From the IMG/VR virus record IMGVR_UViG_3300025132_000296, positions 1 through 23,995 of that record: 23,995 nucleotides of DNA. One strand, 5' to 3'. The stretch is from a virus. The notes below the pieces were generated by a model. The model did no database searches. It was not told where the DNA came from and worked only from the letters and a program-made list of their open reading frames with translations. Position 1 is the first letter of the stretch; each line of letters begins with the position of its first letter. The position numbers were made by a program, and so were the translations under genes. This document shows positions 8,229 through 14,521 of this stretch, in pieces.

Positions 8229-10366
8229 ACCGTTCCGTTCCAATCTACTCTTACATTCGTATTATCACAAGTAATAAATCTTTGGTCTACCGATTCCGCA
8301 AAGAACTTATCTTGGTTTTCAATCACAAAGTCTTTTACTTCGTTTATTAATTCTAAATCACTTAAACCCGTTGCAAGGTTTGTGGTTATTTGATTTATTT
8401 TGTAAAGCCTATCGAATATTACAAGCCTATCCGCTAACGTCAAATTAAGCAATATCCTTATAGGTAAATAAGCTTTAAATTTACTCAACCTTCTTTTTTG
8501 GTCAAACGTATCGCTTATGTAATTACTATAAAACGTTTCAAATAATGTTTGTTCAAACACCGTACCCGAATACTCATTAAATTCCGCTTTAAAGTTTAAG
8601 TTTTGACTATCGGTAATATCGATACTATTAGACGGGATATAGTAATCCGTAATACCTACCCGTACCGATGAACTTTTCATAACGCTTATTTGTGTCCCAC
8701 TTGTTATCTTTTTTGCATAGAATAATAATGGGTCGCCTAAATAAGTTTCTTGTTTTATATCTACCGACCAACCCCATTGTGCGGTTGTTGGTGTACCGTT
8801 ATTATCTCTTAGTCTTTCAAACTTGTGGTGTTCAAAAGGTATTTGTAATTCAAACGTACTTCCTTCGGTATTGTAAAAGTCCTCATAGTTTTCTTCCGCC
8901 CATGTTACGTTAAATAGTTCTTTGTGACTTTCACTAAAAAAGCTTTCCGTTCCTTTATAACCAAACTTGATTCTTTTGTAAGGCATTAAGGCATCAACCG
9001 AAGATTGTGTTGTATCTAAAAACTCGGTAATATCGTAAGTGTTTTTACTTTGTTCGTAAAATTCGTTTAATGGTTTAACTTGTACAACCCCGTTTGTATC
9101 TTGAAAAGCCGTCAGATTGAACATCTTAAATATCCCCGTAATAAAGTCCATTATTTTAGTGTCGGGTAATTGTAGGGCAGCATTAACATCGGCTATTGTT
9201 TCAACACTTGCGGTTCCTTGGATTTGTACTTTTTGATTACTACCACCTAAGAACTTTTTAACAAATTCGTTTAAGTATATATCAAGTTCAAAACTTGCAG
9301 CCGATTCACTCTCAAAGAATATTCTATAAGTACCAGCGGGAAATCTGTGGTTTTTATCAATCCCCCCTAGTGTTAAGTTTCCGTTTACACCTTCGTGCTT
9401 TTCCCTTTCTTCACCGTCCCTTTCTACTATTACCGTATAGTTTTGTGCGTTAGTTTTAATGTCTATTCTATATTGTAATCTAACGTTATCCGTATTATCG
9501 GGTTGTCTAAATATAAAATGGTCGCCTTTAATAAAAGGTCTCCATAAGTTTTTATCAGGGGCATAGCCCGTCATGCAACACAAGTTAGTCTTTGCCCTTA
9601 TTGCACTTTCTTCTAAGATACCACCTTCCTTTCTATGTAACCATAAATAAAGATTGTAAAACGTTGGGTTTGTTTTATTAAAAAAGTCGCCACTAAATTC
9701 TAGGTTATACTTATCTTCTATTGCCTTAATTAAAGCGTAAACCCTAATTGCGGGTTTTAATTGTTCGTATTTAACCCCTTGAATAGTTGAACCGTCATAA
9801 GCAATATTACCGCTTTGTGCTACGGGTGCCGTACTGTTATAATATAGCCTTTGTGTATGTGTAATTAAAGGCATAACAATAGCATCCGTATATGTAACAC
9901 CATCAACCGTTGCGTCTAATCCGTCTTGCATATAGGTAACAACATTGTCGGCATTATATTGGAACTCTATTCCATAAATGTTATCCAACGCCCCTAGCTT
10001 ACTTTCGCCAAGTAAGTCTTTCATGTTTACCGTGTCGCCTATAAAGGTTAATCTATATGTGTGTGCTTTACCTTGTTTTACACTCACGCCCTCAAGTCTT
10101 ATCTTACCTTTCTTAAATACTTGATGGTTTAAAAACAACTCTGCGGTCTTTTTAGTTCCCGATACATACCCCTCAATGTCGTAATTGTAAAAGTGTTTAA
10201 ATAGAATGTTATTTGTTTTACTTGCGGGTACGCTAAAGGTTTTAGTAAAATCCGTAAATATCTTACTAATGTCTTTTACATTTTGAAGTGTTTGGGTAAG
10301 GCTTACGCTTTCATCCTTAAACAATTCTACTTCCGTACCCTCTATGTAAAGCTGTAGGTTTAGCAT
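8225..10366 (-). CDS. Tail-tip/baseplate-type structural protein (713 aa)
   Basis: The start (MLNLQLYIEGTEVELFKDES, then TDFTKTFSVPASKTNN and HFYNYDIEGY) is a signature I associate with a large tail protein conserved in Bacteroidetes siphophages. The body is mixed alpha/beta with many aromatic residues and no membrane segment. It includes NAALQLPDTKIMDFITGIFKMFNLTAFQD (about 410-440), a common element near the tail hub or distal tail region. The gene lies in the tail cluster just upstream of the tape measure, consistent with a Dit/Tal-like or baseplate hub role. It overlaps the upstream 329-aa gene as TAATG. Family membership is recalled; the specific role is inference. Confidence 0.6.
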   Translation of the reverse strand: MLNLQLYIEGTEVELFKDESVSLTQTLQNVKDISKIFTDFTKTFSVPASKTNNILFKHFYNYDIEGYVSGTKKTAELFLNHQVFKKGKIRLEGVSVKQGKAHTYRLTFIGDTVNMKDLLGESKLGALDNIYGIEFQYNADNVVTYMQDGLDATVDGVTYTDAIVMPLITHTQRLYYNSTAPVAQSGNIAYDGSTIQGVKYEQLKPAIRVYALIKAIEDKYNLEFSGDFFNKTNPTFYNLYLWLHRKEGGILEESAIRAKTNLCCMTGYAPDKNLWRPFIKGDHFIFRQPDNTDNVRLQYRIDIKTNAQNYTVIVERDGEEREKHEGVNGNLTLGGIDKNHRFPAGTYRIFFESESAASFELDIYLNEFVKKFLGGSNQKVQIQGTASVETIADVNAALQLPDTKIMDFITGIFKMFNLTAFQDTNGVVQVKPLNEFYEQSKNTYDITEFLDTTQSSVDALMPYKRIKFGYKGTESFFSESHKELFNVTWAEENYEDFYNTEGSTFELQIPFEHHKFERLRDNNGTPTTAQWGWSVDIKQETYLGDPLLFYAKKITSGTQISVMKSSSVRVGITDYYIPSNSIDITDSQNLNFKAEFNEYSGTVFEQTLFETFYSNYISDTFDQKRRLSKFKAYLPIRILLNLTLADRLVIFDRLYKINQITTNLATGLSDLELINEVKDFVIENQDKFFAESVDQRFITCDNTNVRVDWNGTV

Positions 10367-11355
10367 TATTTAATATTGTTAATTTTGCTAAATGCAAATT
10401 CAAACTGTAACGTATGATTTATTAATTTGTCGTTTAATGAAGTTTTGTAAGTCATGTCTTTAGTCTTAACAAGCACAGGAAGTGTTTTACCTTCCCATCT
10501 AATCCACACGTTTTCGGAAAGTAAAAGTTCTTCAATAGCTTGGTTAAAATCCTCATTTACAAACCCCGTATTCATTTGTAAAGATTTAGTTGCACTTACA
10601 TTGTATCTTTCTTGTTGCCCTTTATATGTTGCGTAAGTGAGTGAAGATGTGTTTATAATATTAGCTTTATAAACTTCGTCGCTTACATTCATATTCTCAA
10701 CACTCTTTTTAAACATATAAACGTCTTGGTAAGCACCGTGCTTATTTACGAAAGTAACCTTATAGGGTGTAAATTTGGGTTCGCATACGTTTTCAACATT
10801 TACCGTTGCAAGTAAAGTAGCATCGTCCGTATCGTAAACTAATATTGTGCTACTATTAGCGGGGATTGTAAGATATTGTATTTTTTGATTTGAATTACCA
10901 TTATCGGTAACTTGTGTTGTTGCACTATCTATTATAACCTTACCAACTCCCGCTGCAAGAATCGGTAATTTACCCGCCGTGTTTTCGGGTAAGTATATAC
11001 GTGTATTACTCATTAATAGGTTATCGGATAGTTGCGGGTTTATACCATCTTCAAAATATCCATAACCATCTAAAGCTAAGTAATGATTTGTTACAGGGCT
11101 ACCCGTAGCGAACTCCGTTCCATCCGAATCGTATAATCTTGTGATTGCGGATACCCATTTAGTTTTACTTAAATAGTCATTGTTAAAAGTTTGGTCAATA
11201 TAATCCCTCACAAGTTCGCTTATCTCAAATAGGATATTGTCTTGCGATGAAATTCTTGATTTTGATAATGTATATTTAAGGTCAGTTGTGGCATAAGCCC
11301 CCGACGTTCCATCGTAAATATATAATTGTAATTCGGCTCTATCTAATACGGGCAT
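10366..11355 (-). CDS. Tail structural protein (329 aa)
   Basis: The N-terminus (RAELQLYIYDGT, then LKYTLSKSRI and FEISELVRDYI) and the central segment CEPKFTPYKVTFVNKHGAYQDVYMFKKS (about 195-222) resemble a virion protein found beside the 713-aa family in Bacteroidetes phages. In relatives as I remember them, the N-terminus carries a YARSPFF-like leader. Here that leader is encoded by a separate 16-codon ORF ending 2 nt before this ATG. The protein is beta-rich with no membrane segment. A tail-tip or baseplate role is inferred from neighbours (gp10-like upstream, tape measure downstream). Confidence 0.6.
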   Translation of the reverse strand: MPVLDRAELQLYIYDGTSGAYATTDLKYTLSKSRISSQDNILFEISELVRDYIDQTFNNDYLSKTKWVSAITRLYDSDGTEFATGSPVTNHYLALDGYGYFEDGINPQLSDNLLMSNTRIYLPENTAGKLPILAAGVGKVIIDSATTQVTDNGNSNQKIQYLTIPANSSTILVYDTDDATLLATVNVENVCEPKFTPYKVTFVNKHGAYQDVYMFKKSVENMNVSDEVYKANIINTSSLTYATYKGQQERYNVSATKSLQMNTGFVNEDFNQAIEELLLSENVWIRWEGKTLPVLVKTKDMTYKTSLNDKLINHTLQFEFAFSKINNIK

Positions 11356-11357
11356 AA

Positions 11358-11408
11358 TTAAGTGCTATTAAATTGTAAAAAAAACGGGCTTCTTGCGTAT
11401 ATTCTCAT
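11358..11408 (-). CDS. 16-codon ORF carrying the YARSPFF motif
   Basis: The ATG at 11408 lies 2 nt after the upstream stop, and the TAA at 11358-11360 lies 2 nt before the ATG of the 329-aa gene. The peptide is MRIYARSPFFLQFNST. Its core ARSPFF repeats the start of the 182-aa protein (MIRARSPFF), and the DNA repeats too (GCAAGAAGCCC plus a T run near 11395-11379 and 11949-11934). It may be a detached N-terminus of the downstream gene, a remnant of a duplicated start, or a leader for translational coupling. Confidence 0.4.
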   Translation of the reverse strand: MRIYARSPFFLQFNST

Positions 11409-11410
11409 AA

Positions 11411-11959
11411 TTAACTAAGTGTATCTGTTGTGCATCCTTGTACTAAATCGAAATATGTAGCATCACCAATTACCGTTGGATAACCAGCAGTTTCGGAATC
11501 AAATGGTGCAACACATATATCAACGGTTTCTGACGGTTGCATAGTGTGGTTAATTTGTACACTACCATCAAACGCAGTATATTGTAAAAATGCGGTTTGG
11601 GTTGTGCTATTGTTTGTTACTCTAAAATTCTTTTGTGCTGCTGTTACGGTTGTCGCTGGTTGTGTAAATTGAACGGGACAAGCTATTTGATTACTTGAAT
11701 CGGTTGGTGGTCTAAAGTTACTTGAATCGTATGTTACATAAACCAACACGTTCCTTATAGTTGCGGTGCTTACGGTGCCAAAGCTTGTTGGTTCTACGCT
11801 ATGGAATGTTCCAACACTTACGGATGGGTTTGTTATAGTTCCGTTTGCTGCAATCGACAATCCCGTGATAGAAGTATCCGCACAAGTAAACCTTGGTAGT
11901 ACCGTAGGTGCTGACGATTCCTCATGTTCTATAAAAAAAGGGCTTCTTGCTCTTATCAC
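11411..11959 (-). CDS. Ig-like structural protein starting MIRARSPFF (182 aa)
   Basis: Translation starts at GTG (11959), which overlaps the gp10-like stop as GTGA. After the ARSPFFIEHEES leader, residues ~26-102 form one beta module (CADTSITGLSIAANGTI, then TSFGTVSTATIRNVLVYV, ending PVQFTQPAT). It is clearly related to the tandem modules in the 403-aa protein at 4264-5475. The C-terminal third (VTAAQKNFRVTNNSTTQ, then NHTMQPSETVDICVAPFD) is another beta-rich part and ends with a Cys. Position among tail genes suggests a tail decoration or tail-tip accessory protein; the exact role is unknown. Confidence 0.6.
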   Translation of the reverse strand: MIRARSPFFIEHEESSAPTVLPRFTCADTSITGLSIAANGTITNPSVSVGTFHSVEPTSFGTVSTATIRNVLVYVTYDSSNFRPPTDSSNQIACPVQFTQPATTVTAAQKNFRVTNNSTTQTAFLQYTAFDGSVQINHTMQPSETVDICVAPFDSETAGYPTVIGDATYFDLVQGCTTDTLS

Positions 11960-12468
11960 GTTGTAAAATCTAAAAAGTTATCAATATCTAATGCAAACTT
12001 TTCTATAAGTTCATCGGGCATTTTTAGGTAATTATCTTCGAACGGTTTAGTAAAAAAGAAACTTGCCCTTAATCCTTTCCTATATATACTTCTTGCAATC
12101 ACATAAGTAAGACTATTTATATTTCCTTTTAATCCTTTTTCTTTTATCCACTTTTGTATCGACCCTTTAGCTTGTGTATTAAGTGGCATCTTTTTATATT
12201 GGAATCTACTATTGCGACTTTTATCGTAAGTGCTTTCCGCACCCTTAACACCTTCGTCTTGATAAATACCGTAATCTGCCATATAAAATTCTAAACTAAA
12301 ACTATTTGGACTTACGTTTAAATCATATCCCAAGCTTCCCTCTAAGTCCCCACTAGACGAACCCGTAATAAACTTATTGTTTCGGTGTCTACGTAAGTTA
12401 CCCTTTGATTGCTTAATAACGGATTTAGCAAATATTTCTAAAGCTTGTTTTGTTTGTTCAAATGTCAT
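11956..12468 (-). CDS. HK97 gp10-like neck/tail-completion protein (170 aa)
   Basis: I place the start at the ATG at 12468, which overlaps the preceding stop as TAATG; a TTG three codons upstream is less likely. The chain starts MTFEQTKQALEIFAKSVIKQSK and has basic patches, then FYMADYGIYQDEGVKGAEST (about 75-95). The GIYQDEGVKG turn resembles the Y..fvEfGt turn of gp10/HK97-type tail-completion proteins, which join head and tail. It ends with helical segments (FTKPFEDNYLKMPDELIEKFALDID). Its neighbour is a tail-terminator-like gene, the usual companion. The identification comes from pattern and context, not a search. Confidence 0.55.
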   Translation of the reverse strand: MTFEQTKQALEIFAKSVIKQSKGNLRRHRNNKFITGSSSGDLEGSLGYDLNVSPNSFSLEFYMADYGIYQDEGVKGAESTYDKSRNSRFQYKKMPLNTQAKGSIQKWIKEKGLKGNINSLTYVIARSIYRKGLRASFFFTKPFEDNYLKMPDELIEKFALDIDNFLDFTT

Positions 12469-12926
12469 TAGTCGCAAATTGTCATATCGTTTTGTATTAC
12501 TACATCAAAGGACGCAGTCCAACCCGCTAGTTTGTTTTCAAACCTATCCACAAACGGCTCACAACTTACGTCGGATTGCACTTGATACATTTCCGTATAT
12601 AAGTCTCCCCTTTGTAAATCGTTTATTACCCTTGTAAGTAAAGCTAATTGTGTATTTAATACGTCTTGTTCGTTGTCGTTTCCTACAAACACATCGGTGA
12701 CCTTATCGTTAGATATATCAACTATGTCCATTGCAAGAATAGATATATTAAAGGTTGTTGTTTTAGTTCCTACGATAGCGTTGTTTACTATCACATGGGC
12801 AAGCGGGAATATGCTTTGTTTATCTAAATCAACATCGTCTATTGAACCAAAAGAAACCGTATTAACAAAAGGCTCTTCTTGTAGTTTTGTTTTTAATTTA
12901 TCCGTTACGTTGTAAAACCCTTTCAT
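12468..12926 (-). CDS. Putative tail terminator protein (152 aa)
   Basis: A 152-residue alpha/beta protein starting MKGFYNVTDKLKTKLQEEPFVNTVSFG, a typical amphipathic first helix plus strand of tail terminator/neck proteins. The centre has FPLAHVIVNNAIVGTKTTTFNISILAMDIVD, and the end is NKLAGWTASFDVVIQNDMTIC, an ending I recall from Bacteroidetes phage neck genes. These proteins cap the tail tube and connect it to the head. Its ATG overlaps the stop of the -1 chaperone frame (ATGA), so translation of that frame probably couples to this gene. Confidence 0.55.
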   Translation of the reverse strand: MKGFYNVTDKLKTKLQEEPFVNTVSFGSIDDVDLDKQSIFPLAHVIVNNAIVGTKTTTFNISILAMDIVDISNDKVTDVFVGNDNEQDVLNTQLALLTRVINDLQRGDLYTEMYQVQSDVSCEPFVDRFENKLAGWTASFDVVIQNDMTICD

Positions 12927-13177
12927 TTCCTTTTAATTAGTTTTTTTTCTAGTTCTAACTTTTCTTTTTCAAATGCTAAAAACATCAAAGACTTATGTAT
13001 GTTTAAGTTGGTAACCTCATCGAACTTGGTAATATCCCCTTTAGCGATTCCGTAAATTGACTGATACCAACCCCACTTTGTTCCAAAATTAGCCGTTGCT
13101 CCGTAGTCAGGTTCTCCCCCATCTCTTTGCTCAAATAACTCAGGGTAGTTTGTAGTAATTCGTTGCTTAAATTCCAA
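12923..13177 (-). CDS. Tail assembly chaperone -1 frame (T part, 84 codons)
   Basis: This frame overlaps the end of the 220-aa chaperone gene. Its only apparent start is a TTG inside a T9 run, so I read it as the -1 frameshift extension and not a separate gene. The protein includes NFGTKWGWYQSIYGIAKGDI and TKFDEVTNLNIHKSLMFLAF and ends with a Lys/Glu helix. I recall this WGWYQSIYG signature at the end of chaperone fusions in Bacteroidetes phages. Joined to the first 163 residues of the zero frame it gives a 247-aa protein, equivalent to lambda gpGT. Its TGA overlaps the next ATG (ATGA), further evidence that the frame is translated. Confidence 0.75.
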   Translation of the reverse strand: MEFKQRITTNYPELFEQRDGGEPDYGATANFGTKWGWYQSIYGIAKGDITKFDEVTNLNIHKSLMFLAFEKEKLELEKKLIKRK

Positions 13178-13665
13178 AAAAAAACAAGACCCCCCATAAC
13201 AACATCTAAAGGCATATCTTTGAACGTATCGGCTTTGTCTTGGTTTGTGTAATCTTCTATTTGATACCTATGGTTCTTTTGTATTGTAATCGGTCTATAA
13301 AGAACACTCATTGCCTTATGCATTGTTTCCCAATCGGACAAAGTATTATCAAGGTCTATATATTCGCCTAAACTAATATCGTCAAGCTTTGGTATAAAAC
13401 CGTATTCTACGCCCTTTAATTTAAAGATAGGTATAAGGGGTGTCTTTTGATTAAACATCCCGTTAAGGTCGTTTATAATAGCTTGTACGTCCGTAAATTT
13501 AATTCTTGCAATATCCTTTAAATCAAGGTTGCAAAATATCTCTACCATCTTATGCAAAAGGAAATTGCTATTGCTGTTTTCTTCCGTATTTAACTTTGCA
13601 AACTTTTGATATTGTTCTAATGTAATATCCGATAAGCTTTCGGGTACGTAAATGTTTACTTTCAT
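13003..13665 (-). CDS. Tail assembly chaperone, zero frame (G-like, 220 aa)
   Basis: The equivalent of lambda gpG: a cytoplasmic chaperone that coats the tape measure and recruits tail tube subunits; it is not in the virion. The start is MKVNIYVPESLSDITLEQYQKFAKL, followed by a helical domain with VEIFCNLDLKDIARIKFTDV and a region ending MPLDVVMGGLVFFWNLSNELL. The slippery codons are residues 162-163. Beyond them the zero frame continues for 57 residues (ending GILPSSMRLPT) while the -1 frame runs on as the T part. It lies immediately after a terminator and a late-promoter-like motif. Unusually, it is separated from the tape measure by five larger genes instead of lying directly before it. 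Confidence 0.75.
   Translation of the reverse strand: MKVNIYVPESLSDITLEQYQKFAKLNTEENSNSNFLLHKMVEIFCNLDLKDIARIKFTDVQAIINDLNGMFNQKTPLIPIFKLKGVEYGFIPKLDDISLGEYIDLDNTLSDWETMHKAMSVLYRPITIQKNHRYQIEDYTNQDKADTFKDMPLDVVMGGLVFFWNLSNELLQTTLSYLSKEMGENLTTEQRLILEQSGVGISQFTESLKGILPSSMRLPT
13176..13185 (-). promoter_or_regulatory. Slippery heptamer for -1 ribosomal frameshift
   Basis: The zero-frame codons are GTT TTT TTT TGG, giving U-UUU-UUU followed by G in the correct register (nine T at 13184-13176). Slipping back one base after codon 163 enters the -1 frame as TTG GAA TTT. A GGGGGG run lies about 5 nt upstream of the T run (13195-13190) and could act as an internal stimulator, although Bacteroidota rely little on Shine-Dalgarno pairing. 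I see no clear downstream pseudoknot. Confidence 0.7.
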
Positions 13666-13670
13666 ATTAA

Positions 13671-13696
13671 TACAATAAAATTTATTAGATTATGTA
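13671..13696 (-). promoter_or_regulatory. Putative phage late promoter for the tail unit (variant hexamer)
   Basis: Minus-strand TACATA (13696-13691), 13-nt spacer, TATTGTA (13677-13671), and the chaperone ATG exactly 5 nt later (13665). The hexamer differs from AACAAA at two of six positions. It starts 4 nt beyond the T run of the terminator at 13701-13726, so it would open the tail operon running to the tape measure. Confidence 0.5.
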
Positions 13697-13700
13697 TAAC

Positions 13701-13726
13701 AAAAAAGGGTAACATCTCTGCTACCC
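13701..13726 (-). terminator. Intrinsic terminator before the tail operon
   Basis: Minus-strand GGGTAGC (13726-13720) pairs with GTTACCC (13713-13707), a 7-bp stem with one G-U pair and a 6-nt loop. T6 follows at 13706-13701. It begins 25 nt after the stop of the 81-aa gene. Confidence 0.75.
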
Positions 13727-13751
13727 CTTAACCAAACAATCAAACGAAAAA

Positions 13752-13997
13752 TTATTTCTTTAATGCAATATACAAATAATCGTATAGTTCATGTACTTTT
13801 TTTGAATATTTTAATTGTCCCGATTTATTTTGTTTATATACTTCTTCGCCTAACTGCTTGTTTCCGTCAATGTCTATTTCTATTTTAATATCGGATTTAG
13901 CTTTGCGTTCCATGACATACGGATATATAAATATGTTATTATCCCAACACCACTTTCTTTTAATATAATGTTCTACAAATTCTTTATTTAATACCAT
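13752..13997 (-). CDS. Hypothetical protein (81 aa)
   Basis: I choose the ATG at 13997 over an in-frame TTG two codons upstream; it leaves a 10-nt overlap with the small membrane-protein gene. The chain starts MVLNKEFVEHYIKRKWCWDNN, continues with IEIDIDGNKQLGEEVYKQNK and ends with a helical, Lys/Tyr-rich tail (VHELYDYLYIALKK). It is highly charged and soluble, with no recognisable motif. It is the last gene before a terminator. Confidence 0.5.
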   Translation of the reverse strand: MVLNKEFVEHYIKRKWCWDNNIFIYPYVMERKAKSDIKIEIDIDGNKQLGEEVYKQNKSGQLKYSKKVHELYDYLYIALKK

Positions 13998-14143
13998 ATC
14001 CAAAATAATACTTTAACAAATACAAAGATACTTATGTAGATACCCATTAGAAATAAACTAAAGTCTTTTGCAACTTTAAGTATTGTTTTACGATTGTCCT
14101 TTGCGGTTATATCTTTCCAAATAATTATAAAGTCTTTTTTCAT
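13988..14143 (-). CDS. Small single-span membrane protein (51 aa)
   Basis: ATG at 14143, TAA at 13988-13990. The N-terminal half is soluble and basic (MKKDFIIIWKDITAKDNRKT). Residues ~29-51 are hydrophobic (SLFLMGIYISIFVFVKVLFW) and end IWY, so the C-terminus would be anchored in the inner membrane. The leader is a strong terminator hairpin (14157-14179) only 13 nt upstream. A holin-like or superinfection role is possible but nothing specific shows it. Confidence 0.5.
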   Translation of the reverse strand: MKKDFIIIWKDITAKDNRKTILKVAKDFSLFLMGIYISIFVFVKVLFWIWY

Positions 14144-14156
14144 GTTTTGTGTATTT

Positions 14157-14179
14157 AAAAAGGGGCATTGCTGCCCCTT
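14157..14179 (-). terminator. Strong intrinsic terminator with GCAA tetraloop
   Basis: On the minus strand AAGGGGCA (14179-14172) and TGCCCCTT (14167-14160) form a perfect 8-bp stem closed by GCAA, a GNRA tetraloop, followed by further T. It separates the 65-aa gene from the membrane-protein gene. The flank between 14180 and 14248 holds no convincing gene. Confidence 0.75.
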
Positions 14180-14248
14180 GTTGTTTTACTTTTCTTTTTT
14201 CCAAATTTTTATGTGTGATTGTTCTTGATATTCATTCCAAATCTTTTT

Positions 14249-14446
14249 TTAATTATTATCGTAAATTGTAGTTAATTTATGCTGTAGAGTTATTAATTCT
14301 TTTATTCTAAGTTCAGCTTGGTCTGCTACAGTCTCTTTACCGTAAATAACTGTGTCATCTTTTAGGTCGTTTGTCGCTTCAACTATTTCATTCTCTGTAT
14401 AACTGAGTAATTTTAATAATTCTTTTTTTGTGATTTGTGTAGTCAT
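14249..14446 (-). CDS. Hypothetical protein (65 aa)
   Basis: I choose the ATG at 14446 (MTTQITKKELLKLLSYTENE); an upstream in-frame TTG at 14503 would add an unlikely basic leader that overlaps a promoter-like sequence. The chain is helical and acidic and ends LQHKLTTIYDNN. No motif is recognised. After its TAA the same frame stays open for about 20 codons with a plausible protein-like sequence (IWNEYQEQSHIKIW), so the C-terminus may once have been longer. Confidence 0.5.
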   Translation of the reverse strand: MTTQITKKELLKLLSYTENEIVEATNDLKDDTVIYGKETVADQAELRIKELITLQHKLTTIYDNN

Positions 14447-14473
14447 AATTTCTATTTTTATTGTTTTATGATG

Positions 14474-14504
14474 TAAATATATAACCTTTTTTTTAATAAA
14501 CAAA
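14474..14504 (-). promoter_or_regulatory. Possible host-type promoter before the 65-aa gene
   Basis: On the minus strand TTTG (14504-14501), a 19-nt spacer and TATATTTA (14481-14474) match the Bacteroidetes pattern TTTG-N19-21-TAnnTTTG except for the last base. It lies just after the TerL stop and 27 nt before the ATG. In such AT-rich DNA one chance match is easily possible. Confidence 0.3.
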
Positions 14505-14521
14505 TAATAAACAATTTATTT

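Noticed and set aside
11355-11408. Frameshift at the T8 run joining the 16-codon ORF to the 329-aa gene
   Set aside because: A -1 slip reaches TAA within a few codons and a +1 slip does not enter the frame of the 329-aa gene, so a simple programmed frameshift cannot fuse them.
12468-12477. TTG start at 12477 for the gp10-like gene
   Set aside because: The ATG at 12468 forms a TAATG overlap with the preceding stop, as at many other junctions in this window.
14180-14248. Stop-codon read-through extending the 65-aa protein by about 20 codons
   Set aside because: The extension looks protein-like but no read-through signal is visible, and it runs into the terminator stem region. Too short to judge.
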